From Ichthyophis bannanicus (taxonomy: Eukaryota; Chordata; Amphibia; Gymnophiona; Ichthyophiidae), in NCBI GenBank assembly GCA_033557465.1, contig CM066047.1, positions 8,200,234-8,264,233 on the forward strand: a DNA stretch of 64,000 nucleotides, written 5' to 3'. Below the pieces are notes generated by a model. The model was not told the DNA's origin and did no database searches. It saw only the letters and a program-made list of their open reading frames with translations. Made by a program: the position numbers and the translations under genes. Position 1 is the first letter of the stretch. Each line of letters starts with the position of its first letter. Positions 1 to 11,510 of this stretch are shown here, piece by piece.

Positions 1-2799
1 CTATGGGGGTGCCTAGCCATGCTGTGGTCACTGCACAGTCAGGGTGAGAGTGATCTCCCAGCAGGACATGCTGTGGCCACTCTGTCTGTGTAGGTGGTGG
101 CCGGGCACTACAATGTCCCAGCCAGTGCCCTATGCCCTGTGCAGATGCATCCTGGCCAGGCCACCCTGTCCGGGCTATACCCATGGTACCTTGCTCCTCA
201 TTAGGCACATTGGCAGGCCAATCCTGGCAACAGTGCTGGCAGTGTGGGCTGTGGAGGGTGTTTGTAGCCACCACACACTGGATAGACAGACACACACTCC
301 CACACCTATGCCAGCATTGTGCTACTATAGAGGAGTTTAGCAGCCCTGGCCACCACACCAGTCCTGAGCACAGTGCAGGCATGGATATGGTACGCAATAC
401 TGTTGGGGGTCACTCCCCAGGGTGATAAACTGTCAGAGACCAGACCTGAAGCACACTCCACAGACATCAGAAAGGTTGTTATGATGGAGCTCAATCAGCA
501 AACTGTGCTTAACGTAGGAATTGCTATCTGCCAGTAATCATAGCAAACGTTTGATAGCTGTGTACCGTATTCCCAGGTGTAGGGTGGCATTGCTAAGGTA
601 TGCAAGTGCTAGTATTGGGAGATGCACGCAGGGCCCAATGTCCTGCTTCTCCAGGAGGCATTGGCTAATGGAGCCTGTGGGTGTGGGTGTGGGTGTCTCT
701 GCCCCTGTTGGCTGCTGCTTTACTGCAGAGGTTCCCAACTCCAGTCCTGGTTTGCCAAACTCTGTTCGGGTTTTCATGCTGTCCCTCATGAATATGCATG
801 AGATACATCTGCATACCATGGGGGTGGTGCGTAGATATGCAGCACAGGCATCTTTATTAGAGGCAGCAAGGAACCTGAATGGTGTTTGGCCCTCCAGGAC
901 TGCATTTGGGAGAATCTGCTCTAGCTAATGCGCCTGTTTATGGTGTCTTTGCTCTGTAGGGTAAAATGTAGGTGTTTTGGGCATGTTTACGTCATCTGCA
1001 ATAAACGTTTTGTCTGTATTAGCACGTTGTAGTAGTGGGTAAAATATGGGGACTGGGTTGGCAGGCACCATAGCTGGGACTTGAACCTGTGACCTTCTGC
1101 CTCCAAACACACTGGTTGTGTGCACTGCACCACAATGTTGCCACAGAGACAGTGCATTCCCTGATGATACCATGACTGTTTGTCCGGCAGGGCCTGTCTG
1201 TTGCAGTGCATTGCATCCACCTACACAGGGCTAGGCCATGGTCTTCTCTGGGCAGCTGCCACTGCCCCCCTCCACCACCAGTACCCCTCCGCCATCATGC
1301 TGACATGGCCTTATATTGGAGACAGCATACAACCTGAATAATTTGTGGCCCTCCAGGACTGCATTTGGGGGACTCTGCTCTAGGTAATGCGCATGTTTCT
1401 GGTGTGTGTGCTTGGTGGGGTAAAATATAGGCGTTTGAACCATGCGTATGTTCTCTGCAATAAAGGTTTGTCCTTACTATCACGGTTTAGTAGCGGGTAA
1501 AATATGGGGACTGGATTAGCAGTAGCCCCAGCTGGGACTTGAACTTGTGACCTTCTGCTCCTGAACACACTGGCTGTGTTCATCGCACCACACTGTTCTC
1601 ACAGAGACAGTGCAGTCCCTGGAGATACCATGGTTGTTTGTCAGACAGAGCCTGTCTGTTGCAGTGCATGGCACCCACCTACACAGGGCTAGGCCATGGT
1701 CGGCTCTGGGCAGCTGCCACTGCCCCCCTCCACCACCAGTACCCCTCTGCCATCATGCTGACATGTCCTTCTGCTGGTGGTGCTGGTGGTGTGCAGTCTC
1801 AAGCCATCCAGTGTGCAGGTAGGCGGCTGCCTATGGTGCGTGTTCTGGGGTAGGGGTGCCTGTATAGGCGTCCACGCTTCCCCCCAACACCGCCTGCCAA
1901 TGTGCTGTGCCCTTGGAGGTACCTGCTGGGTACTATCCCCTGTGACACTGTGATAAACACTCTCGTGCCCATGTTGGGCCCTCATCAGTTGCTGTCTAGC
2001 TGCTGGTCAGTTTCAGCATTCCTAAGTGCCACCTAGGCATCTGCCTAGTCCGCACTGTGCCCCAGCTGGACCACAGCATGTGCCACCTGCAGCCCTCTGT
2101 ATCCCATTTCCAAGCATCTGTCCAGTTGGCCGTTCCGACATGCCTGCCCTGCTGTTGCCGCACATGTGCACGCCATAGGAAACCTGTCTGATGGAGAGGG
2201 AAACCCTGATCAGTGCTATTTCACTGTGGGATCATTCATCTTGTATGGGGACGGAGCGTAGACCCTTCCAAAATTCATATTTATTTTTTGGGGCTTTCTT
2301 GGGAGTGTTTTTTGATGTTTCCCATTACGATCACTATTGCCCAGCTTGATTATAATTTTTTTTAATTTTGTTGGGGTCCTTTTTAATGTTTATTTATACT
2401 TTTGTTCTGTGCACATGTATCACACTTATCACTTTTTTGTAGGTTTCCCTGGTTTTGCTGTACATTGCTGACAGAAATGGTTTCTCTTCCTTTTAAATTG
2501 GCTCTAACGCGAGGTTTTCACTTGCGTTATTTTTAGCCTCCAATTTCACCTCGCTAGTGTGCGGGGACCCTCTCCCCTCCCACTCTCCACCCATTTACCC
2601 CTTCTCTCCGCCCCTGGGGAGCCTTCCTCCGCCCTCCGGTAGCCTTTCCCCGCCTTCAGCGCTCGTCTGCGCCGCTGCGTGCATGAGCGCGCACTAAAGC
2701 GCGTTTTGGCCCCGTAAAGCATCATTAGTGTGCGCTAAAGGTACCTTAGTGCGCGCTCATGTGCGCCGCGCACGTTAAGAAACTTTAGTAAACATACCC
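1..2799 (-). mobile_element. Harbinger-like large noncoding element, copy A (partial, cut by window edge)
   Basis: The right end, TTTAGTAAACATACCC at about 2784-2799, resembles the termini of the complete copy at 13684-17738. The interior matches that copy in reverse complement at several places: 2430-2600 against 13815-13990, 1140-1320 against 14400-14590, and 100-220 against 15010-15135. No open frame here resembles a known protein. A module of about 450 bp is present twice (about 925-1320 and 1380-1770), each copy with a tRNA-like box pair. The outermost 300 bp are rich in GCGC and TTA motifs. The Harbinger assignment comes from the terminal sequence and the TTA duplication of a related MITE, not from a transposase. 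Confidence 0.6.
1050..1150 (-). repeat. tRNA-like Pol III promoter module inside copy A
   Basis: Read on the minus strand, this has an A-box-like TGGTGCAGTG at about 1123-1132 and a B-box-like GGTTCAAGTCC at about 1077-1087, spaced as in a tRNA gene. A second copy lies at about 1510-1600 and a third in copy B at 14571-14645. The acceptor and anticodon stems do not form convincingly, so this is a tRNA-derived SINE-like module rather than a working tRNA gene. Confidence 0.5.
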
Positions 2800-2811
2800 T
2801 ATAGATGACCT

Positions 2812-3160
2812 CACCACATTCCATAAGCATCTCAAAACTCACCTGTTCACCTTACACTTTGGAAATGCACATGAGCACCCTCAAACACAACTGAACTAAG
2901 ACACCCCTACAATCAACCTAATGCAAACACTCACCTAACAAAAATCATCCAGAATAGCCCTATTTTATCAAACATAACACAACATCTACAGGACCAACAT
3001 GTACATAGTTAATTAGAAAATTGTTTTCATTTAATTGTATATAGTTACCTGTTTAATGTAAATGAATATGTACTGTCTTTGTACAATTCAAAGTTGTGTT
3101 CTCTGTAAAATGCATTTGATCTATTGGAAAATGTGGTATAAAAATTCCCAATAAATAAAT
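2812..3160 (+). mobile_element. L2-like LINE 3' end fragment
   Basis: The start reads as the degenerate C-terminus of an L2-clade reverse transcriptase (FHKHLKTHLF-like), then stops. A 3' UTR follows that ends in a gcggtataaaaa-like motif and an AATAAATAAATA tail at about 3145-3160. It is 5'-truncated, as is usual for LINEs. Confidence 0.55.
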
Positions 3161-3169
3161 ATCACTAGT

Positions 3170-3590
3170 TTTGGCCTTGTTGCATTGGCTTCCGGTGTTG
3201 TAGAGAGGAAAGTTTAAAATTCCGATGCTTGTGTTTCAGGCTTTGGTTGGGTCAGCATCCAGTTATATTTCTTCTCAAGTGAAGAGTTATAATCCAGCCA
3301 GTAGACTGCAGTCCACAGATTAGTTGTTGTTAGTTGTTCCTTCATTGCGAGCTACTCGCCTTTGTGAAACCCACTGGTGCATATTTTTTGTTGCTGCACC
3401 TCAGTTGTGGAATTCTTTACCTGTTAAGTTACAAATGATTTCAGACATTCTTTTATTTGAAAGGAGCTAAAAGCCTACTTTTCTAGTAAGCTTTTACTGT
3501 AGCAAGCTTTGTTGTTGTTATGTGGGAGGAAGATATATCCTTACTGTATTTTTTAACAGAATTTGTGAGTTTGTGCACAATTTTGTGCAT
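3170..3590 (+). mobile_element. L2-like LINE C-terminal fragment
   Basis: With stops, the plus strand reads a LHWLPV-like motif, then an LWNSLP-like segment, in the order found near the C-terminus of L2-clade ORF2 proteins. It is a second, different L2-like fragment and is non-functional. Confidence 0.5.
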
Positions 3591-3591
3591 A

Positions 3592-3715
3592 TAAGGCTAC
3601 TACTACTGCTGAACAGTTGTATAGTGCTACAAGACATATGCAGTGCTGCACAGACGCATGTAAAAGACAGTCCCTGCTCATCAGAGCTTACAATCTAGTC
3701 AACTGGTCTAGAATT
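3592..3715 (-). mobile_element. L2 3' tail fragment (TAGTAGTAG-tailed family)
   Basis: The reverse complement has the same layout as the tail of the L2 copy ending at 38678: 'attgtaagctc.gagcagggac', then 'agcgctgc', then 'tagcgctata', then a TAGTAG tail. It is a short 5'-truncated copy. Confidence 0.6.
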
Positions 3716-3924
3716 TTAGATAGTGAGGGCCAGAAATGTTTTAAATAAAAATTATTTTTATAACCATTTTAATAATGCATTTTAGTATGCAATAGTATAT
3801 AACTCTATATATAAAACATATTGAATGAGTAATAATCTTGGAAATTCGGGAATATAAAGATTAAATACCTTAAATCATGACACTGTGCATTAACTATACT
3901 GAAACTACAATTAATATAGCAGAC

Positions 3925-4625
3925 TACAGAAGAACATATGATTAGCTATACGGTGTAAGGCCAGAGGTCCATCAGGCCCAGTAATCTGTTTCCAACAGTA
4001 CCAAAAGTACTGGCAGGATCCCAAAAGGTAGACAGATTCCATGCTGCTTATCTCAGGAGTAAGTAGTAGATTTCCCCCAGTCTACATTAATAATGGTTTA
4101 TATGGAGTGGAGGAGTAATCTAATGGATAGAGCACTGGCTTGGGAATCAAGAGACCAGAGTTCAATTCCCACTAGCACTTCCTATGGCCTTGGGCAAGTC
4201 ATTAAACCCTCCATTGCCTCAGAAGAATCCAAGTTATCAATGTCCCTGTTTAATGTACACTACCAAGTTTAAGTTACAATGTAAACTGCTTTGATTGAAA
4301 TGATAAAGCTGTATAAAAAAACCTTAAAAATAAATAAATATAGACTTTTTCCTCCAGGAACTTGTCCAAACCTTTTAAGTCCAACTACACTAACAGCTTT
4401 AACTACATCCTCTGGCAACGAAGTCCACAGCTCGATTATGCAATGAATGAAAATTATTTTCTCTGATTAGTCTTAAATGTACTACTTTGTAGTTTCATCG
4501 TATGACCTCTACTCTTTATACTGTTTGAAGGAGTAAACTACCGATACACATTTACTTGTTCCATTCGACTCATTATTTTATAACCTTTATCATATCTCAC
4601 CTCAGCCATCTATTCTTCAAGAAAT
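3925..4625 (-). mobile_element. CR1-like LINE 3' fragment, split by a SINE
   Basis: The two halves (about 3925-4108 and 4341-4625) match in order the better-preserved CR1-like copy at 37843-38557. They include the 'catcaggcccagtaatc' block and the 'cctccaggaacttgtcc' block. The gap holds a SINE inserted in the opposite orientation. The coding sense is decayed. Confidence 0.65.
4109..4340 (+). mobile_element. tRNA-derived SINE, L2-type tail (diverged copy)
   Basis: The head has a tRNA-like 'taatctaatggatagagcac' A-box region and a 'gttcaattcccac' B box. A 'ccttgggcaagtcattaaacc' body and a 'gtataaaaa...taaataaata' tail follow. The same family is at 11285-11510, 20561-20857 and 53519-53826. 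The tail resembles that of L2-like LINEs nearby, which suggests shared mobilisation machinery. Confidence 0.7.
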
Positions 4626-5380
4626 GGTAGCTTAAATGAATTACCTAAGGTCACAAGAAGTAGGATTAAACACAGCCTGCTGCTCTGCTCCTGCTATCCA
4701 ACTATGGAAAATGTAATAAGAGTAATGTGAAAGAATTAAATCAGTGGTTCTCAACCCAGTTCTCTGGTACCCCCAAGCCAGTCAGATTTTCAGGATATGC
4801 ACAATAAATAAGCAAGAGAGAGCTCTGTATACAATAGAAGAAGGGCATGCAGATCTATCTCATGCATATTCATTGTACATATAGAGTAGTTACTCACCTG
4901 TAACAGGTGTTCTCCAGGAGCAGCAGAAATCAGTCCTCACATATGGGTGACGTCGGCACCGACGGAACCCTCATGCGGAGCATTTCCTCAGCTTTCAAGG
5001 AAAGCCTTTGGGAATGCAGCGCGCATGCGCGGTCCCCTTCCCGCCCAAGGGTGCCATCTTGCTCAGTCTGATGACATAGCTAAAAGACAGCAAAAAACAA
5101 AATGAAGGATATGACTGCAACTCCAAGAGAGGAGGGAGGGTGGTGAGGACTGATTCCTGCTGCTCCTGGAAAACACCTGTTACAGGTGAATAACTACTCT
5201 TTCTCCAGGACCAAGCAGGAAGTCAGTCCTCACATATGGGACTCCCCAGCTCTAGGCTACCGGGAACCCTAAGCTGAAAAAATGGCTCCCTCTCAAGAGC
5301 CTCAGCATTCGTGATAAGAATATCCTCTGAGAACGCCCCCGTACGGTAGCCCAACACAAGGACCGGAGGGTAGGAGTTGC

Positions 5381-6440
5381 CTAAACCTCAAAGAGATTAC
5401 GGAGTACCGCCTGTCCGAAAGCACTGTCCCTTCGGGACTCTCTCTCGAGGCAGTAATGGGCTGCAAAAGTCTGGCTTGAAGACCAAGTTGCGGCCCGGCA
5501 GATGTCTGCCAACGGAACAGAACGGAGATGAGCTACTGACACGGCTTTCGCCCTGACATGGTGGGCCGTGACTCGACCCTGCAAGGGGAGGTCGGCTGCC
5601 TTGTACGCGCAGGCGATACAATCTGCTACCCAAGTGGACAACGTACGCTTGGAGACAGGTAACCCCATCTTATTAGGGTCAAAGGAGACGAAGAGCTGAG
5701 TATTCTTTCAATGCCCCCACGTACGTTCTATGTAAAAAGACAACGCCCTCTTACAGTCCAGGGTATGCAAGACTGTTTCAGCCCGGCTGGTATGCGGCCT
5801 GGGAAAGAAGGTCGGAAGAACCACCTCCTGGTTGAGGTGGAAAGAGGAGACCACTTTTGGAATGGGGATGGGATGGGTCCATAGGACCACCCTGTTCCTA
5901 TAGAATCGTGTGTACGGCCTATCAGAAACCAGAGCTTGTAGTTCACTCACACGTCTGGCCGAGGTAAGAGCCACCAGGAAAAGCGCTTTCCAAGAGAGGA
6001 AGTGCAAATGGCAAGTAGCCATCAGCTCAAACGGTGGGCGAGTAAGTTGCTACAAGACCACGTTCAAATCCCACTCAGTCGCCGGTGGACGAACCGGAGG
6101 CTTGAGTAGAAGCAGACCTCTGAGAAATCGGGACACCAAGGGATGAACCGATAGAGGCTGTCCTTCCACCAGTGAGTGGTGCGCTGACAAAGCACCGAGG
6201 TGAACCCGAACAGAGTGTTAGACTTAAGGCCTAAGTCTGACAGGTGAAGTAGATGCTGCAGTACTACTGACCCAAGGCAAGAGAAAGGATCTTCATTGCA
6301 CTGAGCACACCATACCGTAAACCTATGCCACTTGAGGGCATAGGACTTTCTGGTGGACTGCCTTCTAGAGGCCAAGACCACCTCCTCAACTTCCTTAGGT
6401 AGAAGTAAGGGAGCTAGTACTATCCTTTCAGCAGCCAGGC
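5381..6440 (-). pseudogene. DIRS-a tyrosine recombinase (broken)
   Basis: This phage-integrase-fold recombinase would integrate the circular DNA copy of the element. The N-terminal part (about 6240-6440) contains RKSYALKWHRFTVWC, the SAM-like core-binding region. The box A arginine lies in TSARRVSELQ at about 5945-5965. The C-terminal part (5381-5668) carries an H-x-x-R motif (HHVRA) and the conserved ADICRAATWSS plus AHY segment with the candidate nucleophilic tyrosine. The two parts are in different frames, joined by a short break at about 5670-5707, so the protein is interrupted. Similar C-termini occur in the other DIRS copies of this window. Confidence 0.8.
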
Positions 6441-7260
6441 CATCAAATTGAGGGACCTGAGATTTGGGTGCAGAAGGGAACCTTGCTCCTGAGACAGGCG
6501 ATCGTGTTGCAATCCCAGAGGGAACGGAGTTTCCACTGCCAACTGCAGCAGAAGTGGAAACCACGGCTGCCTCGGCCATCAGAATCAACATGGCCTTGTC
6601 CCAGAGGATCTTGAACAGCGTTCGGGTCACCAGGGGCGTGGGAGGAAACGCATATAAGAGGTCCATAGACCAAGAGATCAGAAAAGCATCTGCTGCTATC
6701 CACAGGGAAAGTGGATGTCTGGAGCAGAACCTGGGCAGCTGACGGTTCAGTGGACTGGCAAAGAGATTGATGGATGGAAGTTCCCGGTGGAGGAAGATCT
6801 GCTGGGCCACTAGTGGATTCAACTGCCATTCGCGAGGCTGCAGAATTCTGCTTAGCTTGTCTGCCAGGAAATTCTCCTGACCAGGTAGGTAAACTGCTTT
6901 GAGAAACATACCCTGTTTGACTGCAAAGGAGCAGAGATCTCGTGCCTCCTGACATAGGAGCCTGGATCCCGTGCCCCCTTGCTTGTTCACGTAGAACACT
7001 GCCACTTGACTGTCCGTCTGAACCAGGACAGACTGGTGAGAGAGGGCATGAAAAATGTTTGCAGAGCTAAGCAGATTCCTAGCAGCTCCAAAAGACTGAT
7101 TTGCTGCGTGGCCTCCCGAGGAGACCACAGGCCTTGAGTGCACGTGCCCTGGCAATGTGCATCCCAGCCCTTTAAGGAAGCATCGGTCGTCAGCACCCTT
7201 GTGTGTGTTGGAGCCTGAAAAGGTTTCCCCTTGAGAAGGTTTGGGAGATGTAGCCACCAC
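6440..7260 (-). pseudogene. DIRS-a RNase H and methyltransferase-like region (broken)
   Basis: RNase H would remove the RNA template during cDNA synthesis. Visible pieces are TTDASLKGWDAH (first Asp, about 7160-7196), a SLLELLGICLAL helix, and QTDSQVAVFYVNKQGG (about 7000-7050). A frameshift near 7040-7060 separates the first piece from the last. A long frame (6064-7347) then runs through ADAFLISW and LYAFPPTPL (about 6590-6690). DIRS elements have a DAM-like methyltransferase domain at this point, but its catalytic state cannot be judged here. Confidence 0.7.
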
Positions 7261-7369
7261 TATAAGGAGTCCAAAAGTGGTTTGGACACCTCTACTCTGT
7301 CTCGGAGGTCGCCTCTGGCCTGCGTCCACCAAGCTCTGAGGCACCATTAAGCAGCCCGCATGCTGGCGG

Positions 7370-8386
7370 AAACATGAGAACTGCTTTGGAACTGGTTGGC
7401 CAAGTCCATAAGTCTGTGGGCCCTGTCCTCGGGCAAGTAGGCTCTTGCCTGAAGGGTGTCTAATCTTGCCCCTATAAACTCTAGGTTCTGAGAAGGGAGC
7501 AAAGAGGACTTTGTGTAGTTTATGACAAAGCCCAGATGTTGAAGAAGAGAGACAGTGCGAAGAGTAGCTTGTCGGGCCTCCTGGAGAGACTGGTCCAGGT
7601 ATGGGAAGACAAATATTTCCCTGATTCCTGAGTTAAGCCGCCACCACCGGCAGGCATTTGCTGAAAACCCTGGGGGCAGAGGTTATGCCAAAGGGAAGTA
7701 CCCTGTACTGAAAATGGTTTCCTCCCACCACAAATCTGAGATATTGTCTGTGGTCTGGATGAATGAAGATGTGAGTATACGCATCCTTTCGGTCTAAGGA
7801 GCATAGCCAGTCTCCCTGCTGGAGGTAGGGCAGCAGTATCCCAAAGGTAAGCATCTTGAACTTTTCCCCTCTCCAGAAACTTGTTTAGGTTTCACAAGTC
7901 TAGGATAGGCCGGAGGCCTCCTGTCCTTTTTGGTACCAGGAAGTACCTGGAGTAGAAGCCTTGCCCTTCCAGGTGGTGAGACACCGGTTCCACCGCCTGT
8001 TCCTTTAGAAGACTTGCCAACTCCTGAAGGAGGAGGTTCCTGTGTAGAGGAAGTCTTGGAGGCTCCCCTGAAAAGTAGGAGGGGGGTAGCTGGTGGAAGT
8101 GGAGCATATAGCCCTTTTGGACTATGCTCAGTACCCAGGTATCCCCTGTGATGGCTGGCCACCTGTAGGCGTACAGGGTCAGCCGACCTCCTGTGCTGAG
8201 TGGAGCCACTGGCGGAGAAGAGGCTATGCTGTGGGAGTCAAAACCCCGCTCCCTGCTGTGCAGGAGCCGGAGCTGGCAGCTTGGGGGTCTTATGCCTATG
8301 GGCCCCATGTCCCTTCCCCTTGGCCTGCTGGCCCTATTGGGGAGCTGGAGAGGCCTAATATTGAGGGTAGGATTTGTAGGCAGCAC
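7370..8386 (-). pseudogene. DIRS-a reverse transcriptase (broken)
   Basis: The minus strand encodes RT blocks in order: a GFYSRYFLVPKRTGGLRPIL segment (about 7900-7960), SLDRKDAYTHIFIHPDHR with the first catalytic Asp (about 7745-7800), and FQYRVLPFGITSAPRVFSK (about 7650-7710). The later YLDDW box, clear in DIRS-b, is degraded here. A stop follows RPILDL, and another lies after the LPFG block. The family is right for DIRS; the copy is non-functional. Confidence 0.8.
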
Positions 8387-8506
8387 CCTTCCTCGGTAAA
8401 AAGGGCTTCTTTCCCGAGCCCTTCTTTTTTTGAGAAGGGGCAGAAGTCTTTCTGGACAGCCTTGTTCTGGGGAGAGTCTCAGTCTTGATTTCTGCAGCCT
8501 TTTCAG

Positions 8507-10164
8507 TCATGGGCTTACCGAATAGGTTGTCACCTTGGCACAGGACATCGACCAACTTTCCTGCACCCATGACTCCAGGTCCGATGACTGTAGCCAGGCC
8601 TGACGGCGTGCACCGATGCCGGACGCGGCTACCCGGGCCGAAGCCTCGAAGACATCATAGGCTGCTCGAGAGATAAACTTCGAGCACTCTCGGATCCCTG
8701 TCGACAAGGCCTTGAACCTCTGTAAGGGTTCCTTGGAGAGGCCAGCTGAGAACCCCGCAAGCTCCTTTGCCAGGTCTCGTAGGTACATGCCCATGTACAG
8801 CTGGTAGGTCTGGACACGGCAACATAGCATAGAGCCCTGGAAGCACTTTCTGCCGAGGGCATCCAGGTTCCAGGCCTCCCGGCCGGGGGGCACCGAGGAG
8901 TGCATCTTCTGACTCTTCAGGCGGTGCATGGCTGATTACACAACCATGGAATTGTGCAGTAGCTGCGCCTTTTGGAACCCAGGGCTCTTACAGACTCGAT
9001 AAATGGAATTGACCCGTTTGCTAAGAACCGGCGCCGCGGCTGGTGCCTCCCACATACAGAAGAGCAGCCGTTCCAGCATCGGAGGAACCGGTACAATAAA
9101 GGCTTCCTTCGGAGGAAAATCATACTGGAGGCCATCGAGCTCCTCGGCTCGAGGCTCCTCCTCGACGTCCGCAGGGAATGCCAAAGCCTTGGCCATGTCC
9201 CTCACGAAGTCCGAGAACTGGGTATCCTCCGGGGGAGGGGGGGACCTTCTCCAAGGCTCGGACTCCAGTGAGTCCGAAGAGACGTACCGGGTCCGGAAGG
9301 TATCCGGAGAGTCCTCGTCCTCCGTCTCCCATGCCAACTCCGAGGAGGAATCTAGCGGCTCCGGCCGTGTGGGCCTCTGTGCCACCCGCCCCGATGCCAA
9401 GGGCACTGGCGTCAACGACATCGGCCCCGCACGGGAGGTCGAGGAGGACCTTGACCGAGGATCGACTCAAGACTTGATGGACTCTAGGATCGGCTTGGCC
9501 TCCGGGGTCGACTTAGACGTCGAGGTCCCGGTGGTCGGGGCAGATGCACCGGTTAAACCGGCGATCAGCACCCGCTGCTGTTTCATGAAGGCAGCAAAGC
9601 TGCTCTCCAAGGCCTGAGTCCTAGCTCAGGAGACTCAATAGCCCCCGACTCGGGCCCCGACGGCATCGGGCCCGATGTCGGTTCTCCCGGAGGAGAGTCC
9701 ACGAGGACAACAGAACTTATGTGACTCGGGGACTCTGGCTCCATACGAGGTAGTTTGGACGGCCTCTCCCACTCCGAGAGCCCGGGGCGGCAGTCAGGGC
9801 TACGCGACCTGGCCCTCGAGGACCCAGGGGCCTCCACCGACGCCGCCTTCACGAGCTTCTTCTTCCTTTTGTGCTCCAGGGTGGGAGACCCCCTCTCAGA
9901 GGAACCACGACGGCGCTCGGGGTCAGATTCCCAAGATGTCGAGGCCTCTGACGAAGTCCGGGCCCGGCCGGACGCAGACTCTGAAAAAATTCTCTCACAT
10001 AGATGCTGACAGCTCCGAAGTGCCTTTGACGACATTTTGCCGCACGGGCCACAGACCAGCGGGTTATGGTCGGGCCCGAGGCATCGGAGGCAGCAGTCAT
10101 GTGTGTCAGTGAGAGACATATGTTTCTTGCACCGATCACATTTTTTGAACCCGCTGGCAGCCAT
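8507..10164 (-). pseudogene. DIRS-a ORF1, Gag-like with N-terminal zinc-binding motif (broken)
   Basis: The probable start is the ATG at 10164 (MAASGFKKC), chosen because a Cys-rich cluster follows at once: CDRCKK, then CCLRCLG, then CGPCGK within 45 residues. This resembles the zinc motif at the N-terminus of DIRS ORF1 proteins. A Ser/Pro/Arg-rich stretch follows. After a stop or frameshift between 9583 and 9421, the frame resumes with FIVPVPPMLERLLFCMWEA and continues beyond a second stop near 8930 to 8507. It presumably packaged the element's RNA. Confidence 0.65.
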
Positions 10165-10787
10165 CGGGGGAAAAAGGGCCCCTGCAAAGTCAAAAGACTG
10201 AGCTGCCAGTGAAAATAACAAAAAAGGCGCGAATGCTAGTCACGAAGGATAAAAACTGAAAAAAGAAATTCCGGACTCGATACTGGTGTACCAAGCTCAG
10301 GCGGGAAGGGGAACCGGCGGCGAACCGGATAAGAAAAAAGCGAAAATCACAGGAAAAAAAAAAATCTACTTTTCACGGGTGACACGAATTCACGTCCGTT
10401 GGGCTGTGCGGAAAAAGAAAGACTGAGCAAGATGGCATCCTTGGGCGGGAAGGGGACTGCGCATGCGCGCTGCATTCCCAAAGGCTTTCCTTGAAAGCTG
10501 GGGAAATGCTCCGCAAGAGGGCTCCGTCGGCGCTGATGTCACCCATATGTGAGGACTGACTTCCTGCTTGGTCCTGGATAACTTAAAAACCTGACTGGCC
10601 TGGGGGTCCCAGAGGACTGGGTTGAGAACCACTGAATTAGATGAATTTATCATTTTCTCAGATTTTTTGGGTGCTTTTTAATGAAAACATTATTGCTAAT
10701 CAATAAACACTGTCCATACACACATGCTTGGAATACAGGTAGATGCTGTGATTATGAGCCAAGGGTCTTTGCCACTCTCTCATTTAG

Positions 10788-11170
10788 GGGACAATGTACT
10801 AAGTGTGTTAATGGGTATTAAACACTGCATGATGTAATGCAGGCTTTTAATGCGCATTTCAGATGATTTTTTTTAAATGCTTTTGCAAGCTTGTGTTAAA
10901 GCAAAATCTATGCCGAGATACAAAATTATGCATAACAGATAATTAACTTTTAGCACAGTGAAGAATAATGCATGCAGAACACAAACTTTGATATACACCC
11001 ATAAAACCCCATTTACCTTACCTTGGGAAGTGTAGTGAACTTTGGGCACCTTTTATTAACACTTAGCATGAGCCATCTGTCACTACAGCCCATTATATTC
11101 CAAAAGGCACAGCAGCAGATAGTTCACAATAATGCCTGTTAGCTGCGCTAAGCATTAGTAAAAAGGGCCC
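10788..11170. mobile_element. Possible decayed MITE (ACTAA-ended)
   Basis: The left end 'ggggacaatgtactaag' and the right end 'attagtaaaaagggccc' form a weak inverted pair. The interior is rich in 'ttaatg.g.attaa' and 'gctaagcattag' motifs. The ends match only loosely and no target duplication was verified, so this is tentative. Confidence 0.3.
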
Positions 11171-11284
11171 ACACCAAAGCACATACCCTAATAAGCATTT
11201 ATTAGCAACTGGATTGATGTGCAGCACATTTGCATATTACATCATTGGCTTTTAGCACAGGCATTAAATACCACATGGACAGCA

Positions 11285-11510
11285 ATCTGAGGCTGGAGGG
11301 ATTGGGGTTTCTAGTACTATAGGCACTCCTTGTGGCCTTGGGCAAGCCACTTAACCCTCCATTGCCTCAGGTACACAAGGATTGTGAGCCCTTTGGGGAC
11401 AAGCGAATGTATCCAGTACCTGTTTGTAGTGAATACATAATGTAAACTGCTTTGATTGAAGGATAAAGCGGTATAGAAAACTGATTAAATAAATAAAGTG
11501 CAGTAAACTT
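11285..11510 (+). mobile_element. tRNA-derived SINE fragment
   Basis: The body 'ccttgtggccttgggcaag' and 'cacttaaccctccattgcc' and the tail 'gcggtatagaaaa..attaaataaataaa' match the SINE at 53519-53826. The tRNA head is missing or decayed, so this copy is 5'-truncated. Confidence 0.65.

Larger units (their letters stand above)
4881..10580 (-). mobile_element. DIRS-a: near full-length DIRS1-like retrotransposon
   Basis: Read on the minus strand, the order is Gag-like ORF1, reverse transcriptase, RNase H, methyltransferase-like region and tyrosine recombinase, the layout of DIRS1 elements. Inverted terminal repeats of about 150 bp pair 4921-5068 with 10424-10575. The 3' end also holds a second inverted copy of its terminus (about 4893-4940 against 5142-5192). 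It interrupts a hAT MITE with no evident target duplication, as expected for tyrosine-recombinase integration. Stops and frameshifts occur in every ORF, so it is dead. Confidence 0.85.
4742..10634. mobile_element. hAT-type palindromic MITE, split by DIRS-a
   Basis: The left part is 4742-4880 and the right part 10581-10634. The ends are CAGTGGTTCTCAACCCA and its inverted partner, flanked by near-identical 8-bp duplications AATTAAAT (4734-4741) and AATTAGAT (10635-10642). Eight-bp duplications and a CAGTGGTTCTCAA terminus are typical of hAT-Charlie elements. The element is a foldback (GCATATTCATTGT...), and the uninterrupted copy at 12257-12446 shows what it looked like. It carries no transposase. 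Confidence 0.75.

Noticed and set aside
1050..1150. A working tRNA gene
   Set aside because: A and B boxes are present, but the stems do not close and the same module recurs within a repeat.
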